Shown: one piece after another, positions 42,892 through 52,495 of the stretch
Layout of the letters: every line of letters starts with the position of its first letter
How positions within the stretch are numbered: position 1 is the stretch's first letter
Source: Flavobacterium laiguense
Lineage (GTDB): Bacteria; Bacteroidota; Bacteroidia; Flavobacteriales; Flavobacteriaceae
DNA length: 64,000 bases
Direction: 5' to 3'
Assembly: GCF_003097655.1 (NCBI RefSeq)
Contig: NZ_QCZH01000004.1
Coordinates: 186,001-250,000, forward strand
Position numbers and translations under genes: made by a program
Notes under the pieces: model-generated
Told to the model about the DNA's origin: nothing
Database searches by the model: none
The model's input: only the letters and a program-made list of their open reading frames with translations

Positions 42892-42910
42892 GACTTAGTG
42901 CCTTAGCATC
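42892..42910. repeat. Solo copy of the CTTAGTG/CCTTAGC-type repeat
   Basis: GACTTAGTGCCTTAGCATC in the patatin-pyrH gap resembles parts of the repeats flanking the GxxExxY gene (CCTTAGCAGC and CTTAGTGGC). It follows a TATCGGGATAGC fragment that also recurs near 53985. Confidence 0.45.
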
Positions 42911-42992
42911 TAAATGAGCGTACGGAATAGTTGCCAAAAAACTTAATTTAAATATTTAAGTAACTCTATTTTCAAAAAAATCAGAATATGTC

Positions 42993-43000
42993 TATATTTG
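42993..43000 (+). promoter_or_regulatory. -7 promoter element (TATATTTG) for pyrH-frr
   Basis: An exact TAnnTTTG lies 83 bp before the pyrH ATG, leaving a leader of about 75 nt. Confidence 0.5.
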
Positions 43001-43083
43001 CACAAATTATGCAATACTGACTTAAAATGTAATGCAATTTACTTTCGATAATTCTAGGGAGACCTTAAAATAAAAACTGACTG

Positions 43084-43791
43084 ATGAAATACAAAAGAAT
43101 CCTTCTGAAATTAAGCGGCGAAGCTTTAATGGGTGATTTACAATACGGAATCGATCCAAAAAGATTGGCGGAATATGCCGATGAAATCAAGCAAATTCAC
43201 GCAAAAGGAGTAGAAATCGCTATAGTAATTGGTGGAGGAAACATTTTTAGAGGTGTTGCAGGAGCCAGTGCCGGAATGGATCGAGTGCAAGGTGACTACA
43301 TGGGAATGCTAGCCACAGTTATCAACGGAATGGCATTACAAGGAGCTCTTGAAGAAAAAGGAATGAAAACGCGTCTGCAAACTGCCTTAAAAATGGAATC
43401 AATTGCAGAGCCTTACATCAAAAGAAGAGCGGATCGTCATCTTGAAAAAGGAAGAATCGTGATTTTTGGAGCAGGAACAGGAAACCCTTATTTCACAACA
43501 GATACAGCTGCCGTTTTACGCGGTATCGAAATTAATGCCGATGTGATTCTAAAAGGAACTCGTGTAGACGGTGTCTATGATTCGGATCCTGAGAAAAATG
43601 CTTCGGCTGTAAAGTTTGACTACATTTCTTTTGATGATGTATTAAAAAAAGGATTAAACGTAATGGACACCACAGCATTTACTTTAAGCCAGGAAAACAA
43701 ATTACCAATAGTCGTTTTTGACATGAACAAAATAGGCAATCTATTGAAAATTTGTGAAGGACAAAATATAGGAACCGTAGTTAATATATAG
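43084..43791 (+). CDS. pyrH: UMP kinase
   Basis: Phosphorylates UMP to UDP. A 235-residue hexameric amino-acid-kinase-fold enzyme with [13 protein letters not shown] (residues 4-16), GGGNIFRG (about 55-62) and the [19 protein letters not shown] block (about 136-154) that is typical of bacterial UMP kinases. It precedes frr with a 76-bp gap filled by a heptad array; the pyrH-frr pairing is standard and couples nucleotide supply with translation. Confidence 0.97.
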   Translation: MKYKRILLKLSGEALMGDLQYGIDPKRLAEYADEIKQIHAKGVEIAIVIGGGNIFRGVAGASAGMDRVQGDYMGMLATVINGMALQGALEEKGMKTRLQTALKMESIAEPYIKRRADRHLEKGRIVIFGAGTGNPYFTTDTAAVLRGIEINADVILKGTRVDGVYDSDPEKNASAVKFDYISFDDVLKKGLNVMDTTAFTLSQENKLPIVVFDMNKIGNLLKICEGQNIGTVVNI

Positions 43792-43860
43792 TTAGCAGTA
43801 TTCAGTGTTCAGTTTGCAGTCGGAACTGATCACTAAAAACTGATCACTGACCACTAAATA
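43791..43860. repeat. Ten-unit heptad (7-bp) array between pyrH and frr
   Basis: Ten 7-bp units with no phase slip: GTTAGCA, GTATTCA, GTGTTCA, GTTTGCA, GTCGGAA, CTGATCA, CTAAAAA, CTGATCA, CTGACCA, CTAAATA. It starts on the last base of the pyrH stop codon and ends 7 bp before the frr ATG. Confidence 0.93.
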
Positions 43861-43867
43861 AAAAATT

Positions 43868-44431
43868 ATGACAGAAGAAATTGAATTTATATTAGATAGT
43901 ACCAAAGAATCTATGACAGGTTCTATTGAACATTTAGAAAAAGCTTTTTTAAATATTCGTGCAGGAAAAGCATCACCAGCCATGTTGGGGAGTGTTTTTG
44001 TAGATTATTACGGATCAGCATCTCCGCTTTCTCAAGTTTCAAAAATTAGTGTGCCGGACGCAAGAACGATTACGCTTCAACCTTTTGAAAAAAACATGTT
44101 GCATCCTATCGAAAAAGCGATTATGATTGCCAATCTTGGGTTTAACCCAATGAATAATGGCGACCTGATCATTATTAGTGTTCCACCTCTTACTGAAGAC
44201 AGAAGACGTGAACTGGCAAAACAAGCTAAAGTAGAAGCTGAAGACGCCAAAATTGGTATTAGAAACGCCAGAAAAGATGCCAATACGGATATTAAAAAAT
44301 TAGAAAAAGACGGAACTTCGGAAGACATTTGCAAAAGCGCCGAAGAAGAAGTTCAGAACTTGACTAATTCTTTTATAAAAAAAATAGATGAGCATCTAGC
44401 TGTCAAAGAAGCCGAAATCATGAAAGTTTAA
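43868..44431 (+). CDS. frr: Ribosome recycling factor
   Basis: A 187-residue RRF that splits post-termination ribosomes together with EF-G. It has the tRNA-like three-helix domain with NIRAGKASPAML (about 29-40), the hinge domain and the conserved C-terminal helix with PLTEDRRRELAKQAKVEAED (about 104-123) and RNARKDANTDIKKLEKDG. Length and motifs are normal. Second gene of the pyrH-frr operon, followed by a terminator. Confidence 0.97.
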   Translation: MTEEIEFILDSTKESMTGSIEHLEKAFLNIRAGKASPAMLGSVFVDYYGSASPLSQVSKISVPDARTITLQPFEKNMLHPIEKAIMIANLGFNPMNNGDLIIISVPPLTEDRRRELAKQAKVEAEDAKIGIRNARKDANTDIKKLEKDGTSEDICKSAEEEVQNLTNSFIKKIDEHLAVKEAEIMKV

Positions 44432-44451
44432 TCTTTTATGATCATTATATT

Positions 44452-44488
44452 AAATCTGTCTTGTTTTTTGGAACGAGACGGATTTTTT
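44452..44488 (+). terminator. Intrinsic terminator after frr
   Basis: AATC-T-GTCT pairs with AGAC-G-GATT and is followed by a run of Ts, 22 bp after the frr stop codon. Confidence 0.78.
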
Positions 44489-44509
44489 TATTGCTATTTT
44501 TGCTACAAC

Positions 44510-44557
44510 AAAACTTCATTCCTCTAGCTAAAGCTAGAGGCAATTCAAAGTTTTGTG
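44510..44557. repeat. Palindromic intergenic element with CCTCTAGC core
   Basis: CCTCTAGC-TAAA-GCTAGAGG (44521-44540) is a perfect 8-bp hairpin, extended outward by AAAACTT/AAGTTTT-type complementarity with small bulges. It lies between frr and the DUF5686 gene and looks like a dispersed repeat. Confidence 0.6.
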
Positions 44558-44602
44558 TAATCGCATTTAAGATTAGAGTCCGAATAGTTAGCATCTTTTT
44601 TT

Positions 44603-47101
44603 ATGAAGCACTTTATTGCATTGTTCTTCTTTTTTACGCTTTCGCTTCAAGCGCAATTTCAAGTAAACGGAATTGTGAAAGACGCTTCAACAAAAAAAAC
44701 ACTCCCTTTTGCAACAATAAGTACCAATGAAGGTACAAACACCGTATCTGATGTAGATGGAAAATTTAGTATTACCTCCCAGAAAGAAATAACGACTCTT
44801 GAAATTTCTTATGTGGGCTACTTAAAAAATACGATTCCCACTCAAAATAACAAATCATTCTATAGTGTTTTACTTGTTCAAAAAACGGATGAACTTCATG
44901 AAGTCATCGTTTCTAATGAAAACCCAGCGATTCGAATCATCGAAAAAACTATTGCAAACAAAAAGAAAAACAATCCCTTAGAAAGACTCCGTAGTTTTGA
45001 ATTTAAATCCTACAACAAACTCATTGTTACAGCAAATCCAGACTCCATAAACGGAAGTATTGACTCTGTTTTTACCACTGTACCGTTTGAAAAAAAATTA
45101 AAAAAATTAGATTCTACCGATTATAAATTCAAACAACTTATAAAGAAACAGCATTTATTTCAAACCGAAAAAGTATCACAATACCAGTACAGCGACAATA
45201 AAATAAAAGAAACCATTTTGGGAACCAGAATGGCGGGTTTCAAACAACCCGTTTACGAAGTACTTTCTTTTAATTTGCAATCCTTCTCCATATACGACTC
45301 AAAATATGAACTTTTTGAAACCAAATACAACAGTCCTATTGCCAAAAATGGTTTAGAAGAGTATAACTATAAATTGTTAGATACTGTAGCCATAAACGGA
45401 AGAAGCACCTATATGGTTTACTTTAAAAACAAAGAAAAGAAAAAAGCTGCTGGTCTTGAAGGCATTCTTTATATCGACAAAAACAGTTATGCCATTGCAA
45501 AAGCCATTATGCGTATCAAAGGATTACTTGACATTAGTGGTATTCATGAATTTCAATACATTCCAAAGGAAAAATTATGGTTTCCAACCCAAAAGAATTT
45601 CAAAATCGTAAAAGGGGTTAATGATGATGATATAAAAATCCTAGGAGGTACGATTCAATTTGACGGGGACATTGAAGAAGATCTAAAACCTAGAAAAAGA
45701 ACCGAATCAGATTATATTTATTTACAATCCCAAACCAATAATTTTGATTTTCAATACAACACCCCAATAAATATAAAGAAGCCCGTTGTTAAAATCGAAA
45801 TTAAAGATGATGCCATTAATAGACCCGAAAGCTTTTGGGTCAAATATAGAAAAGACAGCTTAGACATCCGTAGTCAAAAAACATACATTTTACTGGACAG
45901 TATTTCTATACAAAAAAGAGTAGAAAAACGACTTAACCTTGGCCGTAAAATCCTTAGCGGATACCTTCCACTCAAGATTTGGGATTTCGATTTGCGTAAA
46001 ATAATAAGTTACAACAACTACGAAGGCCTACGATTGGGCATTGGCGGCATTACAAATGACAAATTTTCAAGAAAATACAGATTAGAAGGCTACTCCGCTT
46101 ATGGACTAAGAGACGACGCATTTAAATACAATTTAGGAATAGGCACTCGAGTACATAAATTTTCTAATACGTGGATTGGCGTTAGCTATACCGATGATCT
46201 TCGGCAAATTGCAACTACGGATTATGCCGTCGATAAAAAAGCATTCAAGATTTACGACCCTCGCTCCATCAACTTCAGTACTTTTTATCGATATGAGCAA
46301 TGGAGAATTGCCATAGAATCTAAAATCATCCCCAAAATGGAAAGTATTTTGGTATTTGCCAATACCTTTGTTGAGCCAAAATTCAATTACACCTACAACG
46401 GCAACGGCACTTTATACGAAACCTACACCATGACAACAGCTACGATTTCGCTAAAATGGAATCCGTACAGTGATTATATGCAAACGCCAACGGGAAGAAT
46501 AGAAACTGACAAAAGGTTTCCGAAATTTACTTTTCAGCTTACACAATCGATCCCCGATATTTTGAATAATGATTTTAGTTTTACCAAAGCAGACTTCAAA
46601 GCAGAATACCAAATAAAGCATTTAGACGGCCAAAGAACCCACTTATTGTTTGAGGCTGGTCGGGCTTTTGGCCACCTTCCACTCCCTCAATTGTATAGTG
46701 CTTCACCTAATAATCTCAACAAAGAAACCGTTTTACAGCGCATCACTTTTGCTGGTAAAAATAGCTTTGAAACCATGTATTTCAATGAGTTTTTCTCCAG
46801 TGAATTCATGTCCTTTCAATTCAAACACGGCTTTAACAGGATTTTCCTTTTCAAAAAAGTAAAGCCCGCTGTAGATTTTGTAACCCGAATGGCTTGGGGC
46901 AGTATGAAAAACCAAGAAAATCATATAGGGATAGATTTTAAAACACTGAACAAAGGCTTTTTCGAGTCCGGAATAGAACTCAACCAAATCTATAACGGCC
47001 TGGGTCTTGGCGGTTATTATCGATATGGCCCGAATCATTTGAGCAAATTTGAAGATAATTTGGCTATAAAATTGACTTTCATTCTTGATTTGGGGATATA
47101 A
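44603..47101 (+). CDS. DUF5686 protein with carboxypeptidase-like N-terminal domain
   Basis: An 832-residue exported protein. After the signal peptide (about 1-18, ending LQAQF) comes a carboxypeptidase-D regulatory-like domain (about 22-100: VNGIVKDASTKKTLPFATIS then GKFSITSQKEITTLEISYVG), then the DUF5686 region. The C-terminal half reads as outer-membrane beta strands and ends FILDLGI. Proteins of this type are common in Bacteroidota outer membranes and their role is unknown; it is not a TonB receptor because there is no plug. It stands alone and converges on the SMR transporter gene. Confidence 0.87.
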   Translation: MKHFIALFFFFTLSLQAQFQVNGIVKDASTKKTLPFATISTNEGTNTVSDVDGKFSITSQKEITTLEISYVGYLKNTIPTQNNKSFYSVLLVQKTDELHEVIVSNENPAIRIIEKTIANKKKNNPLERLRSFEFKSYNKLIVTANPDSINGSIDSVFTTVPFEKKLKKLDSTDYKFKQLIKKQHLFQTEKVSQYQYSDNKIKETILGTRMAGFKQPVYEVLSFNLQSFSIYDSKYELFETKYNSPIAKNGLEEYNYKLLDTVAINGRSTYMVYFKNKEKKKAAGLEGILYIDKNSYAIAKAIMRIKGLLDISGIHEFQYIPKEKLWFPTQKNFKIVKGVNDDDIKILGGTIQFDGDIEEDLKPRKRTESDYIYLQSQTNNFDFQYNTPINIKKPVVKIEIKDDAINRPESFWVKYRKDSLDIRSQKTYILLDSISIQKRVEKRLNLGRKILSGYLPLKIWDFDLRKIISYNNYEGLRLGIGGITNDKFSRKYRLEGYSAYGLRDDAFKYNLGIGTRVHKFSNTWIGVSYTDDLRQIATTDYAVDKKAFKIYDPRSINFSTFYRYEQWRIAIESKIIPKMESILVFANTFVEPKFNYTYNGNGTLYETYTMTTATISLKWNPYSDYMQTPTGRIETDKRFPKFTFQLTQSIPDILNNDFSFTKADFKAEYQIKHLDGQRTHLLFEAGRAFGHLPLPQLYSASPNNLNKETVLQRITFAGKNSFETMYFNEFFSSEFMSFQFKHGFNRIFLFKKVKPAVDFVTRMAWGSMKNQENHIGIDFKTLNKGFFESGIELNQIYNGLGLGGYYRYGPNHLSKFEDNLAIKLTFILDLGI

Positions 47102-47126
47102 AAATAGTTAGAAAGCTTTTTTACAT

Positions 47127-47456
47127 TTAATGTGACGACACAAATTTCAGCCCAATTATAGACGTTATCAAAGTAAACAAGAAAAAAAGCCTCCAGAAAG
47201 TAGCGGGTTCTTTGAAGACAAAAATACCTACCAGAACTGTCCCTACTGCTCCAATGCCGGTCCAAACTGCATAAGCGGTGCCAATTGGCAACGTTTGTGA
47301 AGCTTTGTACAATAAAGCCATACTGACAGAAAGGGCTATGAAAAATCCAATCATCCACAAAGTAGATGTCATTCCAGAGGTTTCTTTGGCTTTGCCCAAA
47401 CAGGTAGCAAAACCTACTTCAAAAAAACCTGCTATAATAAGTAGAATCCAATTCAC
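47127..47456 (-). CDS. SMR family transporter, Gdx/SugE-like
   Basis: A 109-residue four-helix small multidrug resistance protein. The essential Glu is in IIAGFFEVGFATCLGKAK (Glu13) and the LPIGTAYAVWTGIGAVGTVLVG helix-3 signature is present, matching the SugE (guanidinium exporter Gdx) side of the family more than EmrE. I place the start at GTG 47456 (read as Met, giving MNWILLIIAGFFEV); this is 2 bp after the antiporter stop codon, so the pair is tightly coupled. A role in guanidinium export is inferred from family similarity only. Confidence 0.85.
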   Translation of the reverse strand: MNWILLIIAGFFEVGFATCLGKAKETSGMTSTLWMIGFFIALSVSMALLYKASQTLPIGTAYAVWTGIGAVGTVLVGIFVFKEPATFWRLFFLFTLITSIIGLKFVSSH

Positions 47457-47458
47457 AA

Positions 47459-49729
47459 TTAAGGTTTTATAATCAACACCGAAGGAACTCCGCTCAGCCA
47501 AACAGAGCGAGAATCCAACAAATCCTTCCAACTTTCCAGACTCACAATCATTAGATCTTGTCTCTCTAAGAAATCCATTTTAAGAATGGATTCATCATCC
47601 AAAATAATATTATTTGGGAATTTTTGCTTTAACGAACTGATCGCGCTTTCCATTACAAAGTTAGAATCAATGTGACCATTGATGTCCAAGAAAGCAACCG
47701 TAGAATCATTATTATAAATTAACTTTTGTGCGTAATCAATCAAAAAGGAATCTTCGGCACCAAAAATGGGCATAAAAACATGATTTACTTGTTGCAAGTC
47801 TTTGTCTATCAAAACTCCCAAAGGCATTTTGGCTTTCAAAACAATTTGTCTTGTTCTTTCATCAAATGGGGAATTGGCAAACAAACCTTCCTTACCGGTA
47901 AACTTATCTATTAATCGTTCTGGATTGATAATTCGGGTAGTAAACCCAATCACTTTTCCTAAAATGGTTCCTTCAAAAATAGACTTTCCTAAACCTACCA
48001 ATAATAAATCATAGTCTCCTTGATTGGCAATATCCGTTATTTCGGTTTCTATATCAATAGTTGCCTTAAAAATAGTCGTGATTTCTTGTTTTAAAATAGT
48101 TGCCTCTTCTACAATCGGACTAAAACTATTTTTCTCTTTATCCTCCATATTAAAGGTGTGAATTTCATCACTTAACGATAAATGCAAAGCGGTAATACTG
48201 GCTTTAGCTTTTTGTTTTTTTACCAAACTATTGGCCAAACGCAACAGCGATTTCCCTTTTTCGTTGTTTCCAAAGGAGATTAAAATTCGGTATTTACTAT
48301 GGTTTATTTCCTCTTCATGATCTGTTACATCTGTGGTTTTAAAAATATAATTAATTACATCCAAAGCTGGACCAGTCATAAAAGTGGTCACCAGTGCCAT
48401 GATTACCATCATCGTAAAAACCTCAGGTGTAAGCACTTTAAGTTCAAGTCCTATATTAAGAACGATTAGTTCCATTAAGCCTCTTGTATTCATCAAGGCG
48501 CCAATGATTAAACTATTTCTCCAACTTTGTCCAACAAATTTTGCTGCCAAAGCGCTTCCTAAAAATTTACCCACTACCGCAACCAATATAATAAAACCAG
48601 TAACTTTCCAAAGATAAGGATCATTAATCAATCCTATTTCTGTTCTTAATCCTGTAAAAACAAAAAACAACGGAAGTAACAATAAAACTGAAACATCCTC
48701 CACTTTTTCTATAAAAACGGTTCTGAATTTGGCAACATCCGGCATGATACTTCCCATCATAAAAGCACCAAACAATGCGTGAATCCCTACTAGCTCGGTA
48801 GCATAAGAAGAAATAATCAACGTCAGAAAAAAGATAGCCACTACAGGTTTACTCAAACTGTCTTTGTCCCCATATAAGTCCCCAATTCTTTTCAAAAAAG
48901 GTTTCACCAGAAAGATCATCAAGAGAACATAAAGCAAAGCCAACGAAATAATATATAGTGAACTTACAAAGGTTCCTGCCTTTACAATCGCAATTACCAC
49001 GGCCAATAAACACCAAGCCGTAATATCATCGGCGGCGGCACATGTAATTGCAATAGCACCCAGTTTAGTTTTGTGCATTCCTCTTTCTTGAACAATTCGT
49101 GCCAAAACAGGAAATGCAGTAATACTCATGGCAATTCCCATGAACAAACTGAAAGAAAGAAACTTAACTCCCTCTGGAGCAAATCGATTGTAAACAAAAT
49201 AGGCCAATCCGATTCCTAAAGCAAATGGAATCACAATACTGGCATGACTTATGACAATGGCCTCTTTCGCCCTGTTTTTCAACACTTTGATATCGAGTTC
49301 CATTCCAATAACGAACATAAAAAGTATCAGACCGATTTGGCTCAAAAATTTTAAATTTGGCAAAGACTCAACTGGAAATAAACCCGCCGAAAATTCAGGA
49401 AAATACGCCCCCAACAGGGATGGTCCCAAAGCAATACCGGCAATAATTTCGCCAATTACCGAAGGCTGTCCTATTTTTTTGAAAACCCATCCAAAAAAAC
49501 GGGCCACCAATATAATCATTATGATTTGTGCCAATAAAATAGCCAATGGATCTTTTATATTATGCACCATCGATACCACAAAATCTCCCCAAGAATCATT
49601 AGTAGCTGTAGGAGTAAGTATCGTTTTGGATATTTCTAAATGTTTCCCTTGTAGTATAATCCAGTAAATTAGAGCAGAAAAACCGCCAGTGATAACCAAA
49701 TAAAAAACTGTATTCTTATAATTTTTCAT
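47459..49729 (-). CDS. CPA2-type cation:proton antiporter with C-terminal USP-like domain
   Basis: A 756-residue protein. After one N-terminal membrane segment, about twelve segments of the monovalent cation:proton antiporter-2 (KefB/NapA-type) domain span residues ~45-450, with GIALGPSLLG, the CAAADDITAWCLLAV pair of ion-binding aspartates (DD), and NTRGLMELIVLNIGLEL. Residues ~480-756 are a cytoplasmic tail with universal stress protein-like alternation (ISFGNNEKGKSLLRLANSLV). Start taken at ATG 49729, since the upstream TTG is less favourable. Probably exchanges Na+ or K+ for protons. Directly upstream of the SMR gene. Confidence 0.88.
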   Translation of the reverse strand: MKNYKNTVFYLVITGGFSALIYWIILQGKHLEISKTILTPTATNDSWGDFVVSMVHNIKDPLAILLAQIIMIILVARFFGWVFKKIGQPSVIGEIIAGIALGPSLLGAYFPEFSAGLFPVESLPNLKFLSQIGLILFMFVIGMELDIKVLKNRAKEAIVISHASIVIPFALGIGLAYFVYNRFAPEGVKFLSFSLFMGIAMSITAFPVLARIVQERGMHKTKLGAIAITCAAADDITAWCLLAVVIAIVKAGTFVSSLYIISLALLYVLLMIFLVKPFLKRIGDLYGDKDSLSKPVVAIFFLTLIISSYATELVGIHALFGAFMMGSIMPDVAKFRTVFIEKVEDVSVLLLLPLFFVFTGLRTEIGLINDPYLWKVTGFIILVAVVGKFLGSALAAKFVGQSWRNSLIIGALMNTRGLMELIVLNIGLELKVLTPEVFTMMVIMALVTTFMTGPALDVINYIFKTTDVTDHEEEINHSKYRILISFGNNEKGKSLLRLANSLVKKQKAKASITALHLSLSDEIHTFNMEDKEKNSFSPIVEEATILKQEITTIFKATIDIETEITDIANQGDYDLLLVGLGKSIFEGTILGKVIGFTTRIINPERLIDKFTGKEGLFANSPFDERTRQIVLKAKMPLGVLIDKDLQQVNHVFMPIFGAEDSFLIDYAQKLIYNNDSTVAFLDINGHIDSNFVMESAISSLKQKFPNNIILDDESILKMDFLERQDLMIVSLESWKDLLDSRSVWLSGVPSVLIIKP

Positions 49730-49900
49730 ACCTGTAATAGTGCCCAATTAATTTTCAAAAAACAAAGATGAGAAAAACAAATCTATTAATAATCAAACAA
49801 TTTTAAATAGTAACCGAAATTTAATTCCATCAATAACATACGCTCAAAAAAAACTGCAAATCAAATGCTTAAAAAAGCAAAATAACTGTATCGCTTTTTG

Positions 49901-49908
49901 TAAATTTG
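49901..49908 (+). promoter_or_regulatory. -7 promoter element (TAAATTTG) for the RND exporter gene
   Basis: Exact TAnnTTTG 19 bp before ATG 49928, implying a leader of about 12 nt. Confidence 0.5.
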
Positions 49909-49927
49909 CCGCGTTAAAAATTTCAAT

Positions 49928-52342
49928 ATGAAAAAATGGTTTAGTCTGGGATTTTGGGAATTAATCGCTAGAGTTGTTCTTAGAAATAGAATACTAATGT
50001 TGTCGATAATTGCACTAATTACGGCACTTTTGGCGATGCAATGGAAAAACATCCATTTCACCCATACCGAAGCCAATTTATTACCAGCCGACAATATCGT
50101 CAACATTCAATACAATTCCTTTCTGAATAAATTTGGCGAAGAAGGAAACCTGATTGTCATTGGCGTAAAAAATGACGCCATATTCACCCCAAAAGTATAT
50201 GCCTCTTGGGTAAAATTAATGAACACGATCAAATCAAACAAAGACATTGATTTGGTTATTTCATTGAATGACTTGAAAAAATTGCAAAAAAATGAAACCC
50301 TTGAAAAATTCGAACTGGTTCCGTTTATTGACCAAAGCAAAACACTGGACAAAGACTATCTTCAAAAAATAAAGCACGAACTTTTTAACAAACTCCCTTT
50401 CTACGAAGGATTGCTTTTCAATAAAAGATCCGGAAGTATTCGCTCTGCGGTTTACCTTGACAAAAAGATTGTAAACACTCCCGAGAGAAAAAATTATGTG
50501 CTCAACGAACTGATCCCTGCCATAAAAGTCTTCGAAAAAGAAACCGACATCAAACTTCGTGTTTCAGGAATGCCTTACATTCGAACGCTGAATGCACAAA
50601 CCATCTTAAAAGAAATCGGACTTTTCATCGGGGCCGCTTTATTTATAACGTCCCTATTGTTCTTTTACTTTTTCAGAAGTTTTAGAGCCACAATGATTTC
50701 GCTATTCATTGTGATCATTAGCGTAATGTGGTCTTTTGGTATTTTGGGATTATTAAATTATGAGATTACGGTGCTAACCGCGATGGTCCCAACCTTGATG
50801 ATTGTTATCGGGATTCCCAACTGTATTTTCCTAACCAACAAATACCACCAGGAATACAAAATTCACGGAAACAAAGCCAAAGCATTACAGCGTGTAACCA
50901 CAAAAGTCGGAATGGCAACCTTGATGACCAATGTGACCACCGCGATAGGTTTTTTCACCTTCATATCTTCCAACAACAAACTGCTTATAGAATTTGGGAA
51001 TGTGACTTCCATCAACATTTTGATGCTTTTCATTCTATGTATTATTACTATTCCAATTTTACACAGTTATGCCCCTGCGCCAGTAGAAAGACATTTGGAG
51101 CATTTGGACAGAAATTCCATTAAGCGTTTCATGGATTGGATTCTAAGAAACGTAAAATACAACCGTTTCTCTATTTATGTAGTAGCCGTAAGTCTTTTGG
51201 TTATTAGTATCATTGGTATCTTTCAAATGCGCATTTCAGGCAGTTTGATTGAAGACATGCCCAAAAAAGAAGATTTTTTCAAGGATATTGTGTTTTTTGA
51301 AAAAGAATTTGACGGGGTGATGCCATTAGAAATAATGATCGACACCAAACGCAAAAAAGGGGTCATGAAACTGTCTACTTTGAAAAAAATGGATGAACTT
51401 CAAAAAACGATTGAAGAAATCCCAGAGCTTTCAAAACCAATTTCGATTGTCAATTTGGTAAAATTCTCCAAACAGGCGTATTACAACGGAAATCCTGATT
51501 ATTACGATTTACCCACTTCTCAGGAGCAGGCCTTTATATTATCCTTTGCCAAAAATGCCACGAAGGATTCCAAAGAAAACTTGATGAAAAGTTATGTCGA
51601 TGCTACAGGACAAGTGGCAAGAATTACCACGTTTATGCGTGACGAAAGCGGCAGCAGAATCCCTATTATTGAATCCGAAATTCGCAGAAAAGCAGATATA
51701 CTTTTTCCGCCCGACCAATACAATGTAATTATTACGGGAAAAGCATTGGTGTTTCAAAAAGGAACTGGATATTTACTTGACAACTTGCTTTCTTCTTTGC
51801 TATTTGCCTTTTTCCTAACTGCACTTTTGATAGCGTTTATGTTTCGTTCAGTCAAAATGGTGTTAGTTTCGATAATACCAAATCTCTTGCCGTTGTTGCT
51901 TACCGCAGGAATCATGGGTTTTTTGGATATTCCTTTAAAACCTTCTACGATTTTGGTTTTCGGTATCGCGTTTGGACTTTCGGTCGATGATACCGTTCGA
52001 TTCCTGGCTCAATACCGAGAGGAGCTCAGAAAAAACAACTGGAAGATCAAGAAATCCGTTTACGCTACCTTTAGCGAATCGGGTCTGAGTATGTTTTATA
52101 CTTCTATCGTTTTGTTCTTCGGATTTTCAGTATTTATGCTTTCGAGTTTTGGGGGAACCATTGCTCTTGGAGGTCTGATTTCACTGACTTTATTATTCGG
52201 AATGTTGTCTAATTTGATGTTGTTGCCTGCATTGGTTTTAACCTTGAACAAAACTATTGCGAACGAACAGGAATTTATTGAGCCAAAAATTGAAGTCCTC
52301 GAATTTACAGACGAAGAGATTGACGATTTCGAAAAAAAATAG
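49928..52342 (+). CDS. RND/MMPL family exporter
   Basis: An 804-residue inner-membrane transporter of the MMPL/patched branch of the RND superfamily. It has two repeats of one membrane segment, a large periplasmic loop and five segments: helices at about 17-37, 225-290, 310-390 for the first half and 415-435, 620-780 for the second. Proton-relay type GLSVDDTVRFLAQYRE is seen in helix 10. No periplasmic adaptor gene is adjacent, so it probably works alone on lipids or hydrophobic molecules. Substrate unknown. Confidence 0.87.
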   Translation: MKKWFSLGFWELIARVVLRNRILMLSIIALITALLAMQWKNIHFTHTEANLLPADNIVNIQYNSFLNKFGEEGNLIVIGVKNDAIFTPKVYASWVKLMNTIKSNKDIDLVISLNDLKKLQKNETLEKFELVPFIDQSKTLDKDYLQKIKHELFNKLPFYEGLLFNKRSGSIRSAVYLDKKIVNTPERKNYVLNELIPAIKVFEKETDIKLRVSGMPYIRTLNAQTILKEIGLFIGAALFITSLLFFYFFRSFRATMISLFIVIISVMWSFGILGLLNYEITVLTAMVPTLMIVIGIPNCIFLTNKYHQEYKIHGNKAKALQRVTTKVGMATLMTNVTTAIGFFTFISSNNKLLIEFGNVTSINILMLFILCIITIPILHSYAPAPVERHLEHLDRNSIKRFMDWILRNVKYNRFSIYVVAVSLLVISIIGIFQMRISGSLIEDMPKKEDFFKDIVFFEKEFDGVMPLEIMIDTKRKKGVMKLSTLKKMDELQKTIEEIPELSKPISIVNLVKFSKQAYYNGNPDYYDLPTSQEQAFILSFAKNATKDSKENLMKSYVDATGQVARITTFMRDESGSRIPIIESEIRRKADILFPPDQYNVIITGKALVFQKGTGYLLDNLLSSLLFAFFLTALLIAFMFRSVKMVLVSIIPNLLPLLLTAGIMGFLDIPLKPSTILVFGIAFGLSVDDTVRFLAQYREELRKNNWKIKKSVYATFSESGLSMFYTSIVLFFGFSVFMLSSFGGTIALGGLISLTLLFGMLSNLMLLPALVLTLNKTIANEQEFIEPKIEVLEFTDEEIDDFEKK

Positions 52343-52451
52343 GAGTGGTTTTCTGAAATACATTTGTTGCCATTACAAAATAACGGCTCATTAGTAGCAC
52401 CCTAAAATTTATATTTTTAATTTTCGGGTGTGTTTTTTGTCATTTTTGATC

Positions 52452-52459
52452 TATATTTG
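52452..52459 (+). promoter_or_regulatory. -7 promoter element (TATATTTG)
   Basis: Exact TAnnTTTG 36 bp before ATG 52496 of the AAA/DUF4143 gene. Confidence 0.5.
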
Positions 52460-52495
52460 CCTCTACTAAATATCATTTAGCTCATTTTTTTGCCT

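Noticed and set aside
44461..44730. 89-residue plus-strand gene between frr and DUF5686
   Set aside because: It spans the frr terminator and the CCTCTAGC palindrome and overlaps the signal peptide of the DUF5686 gene in another frame.
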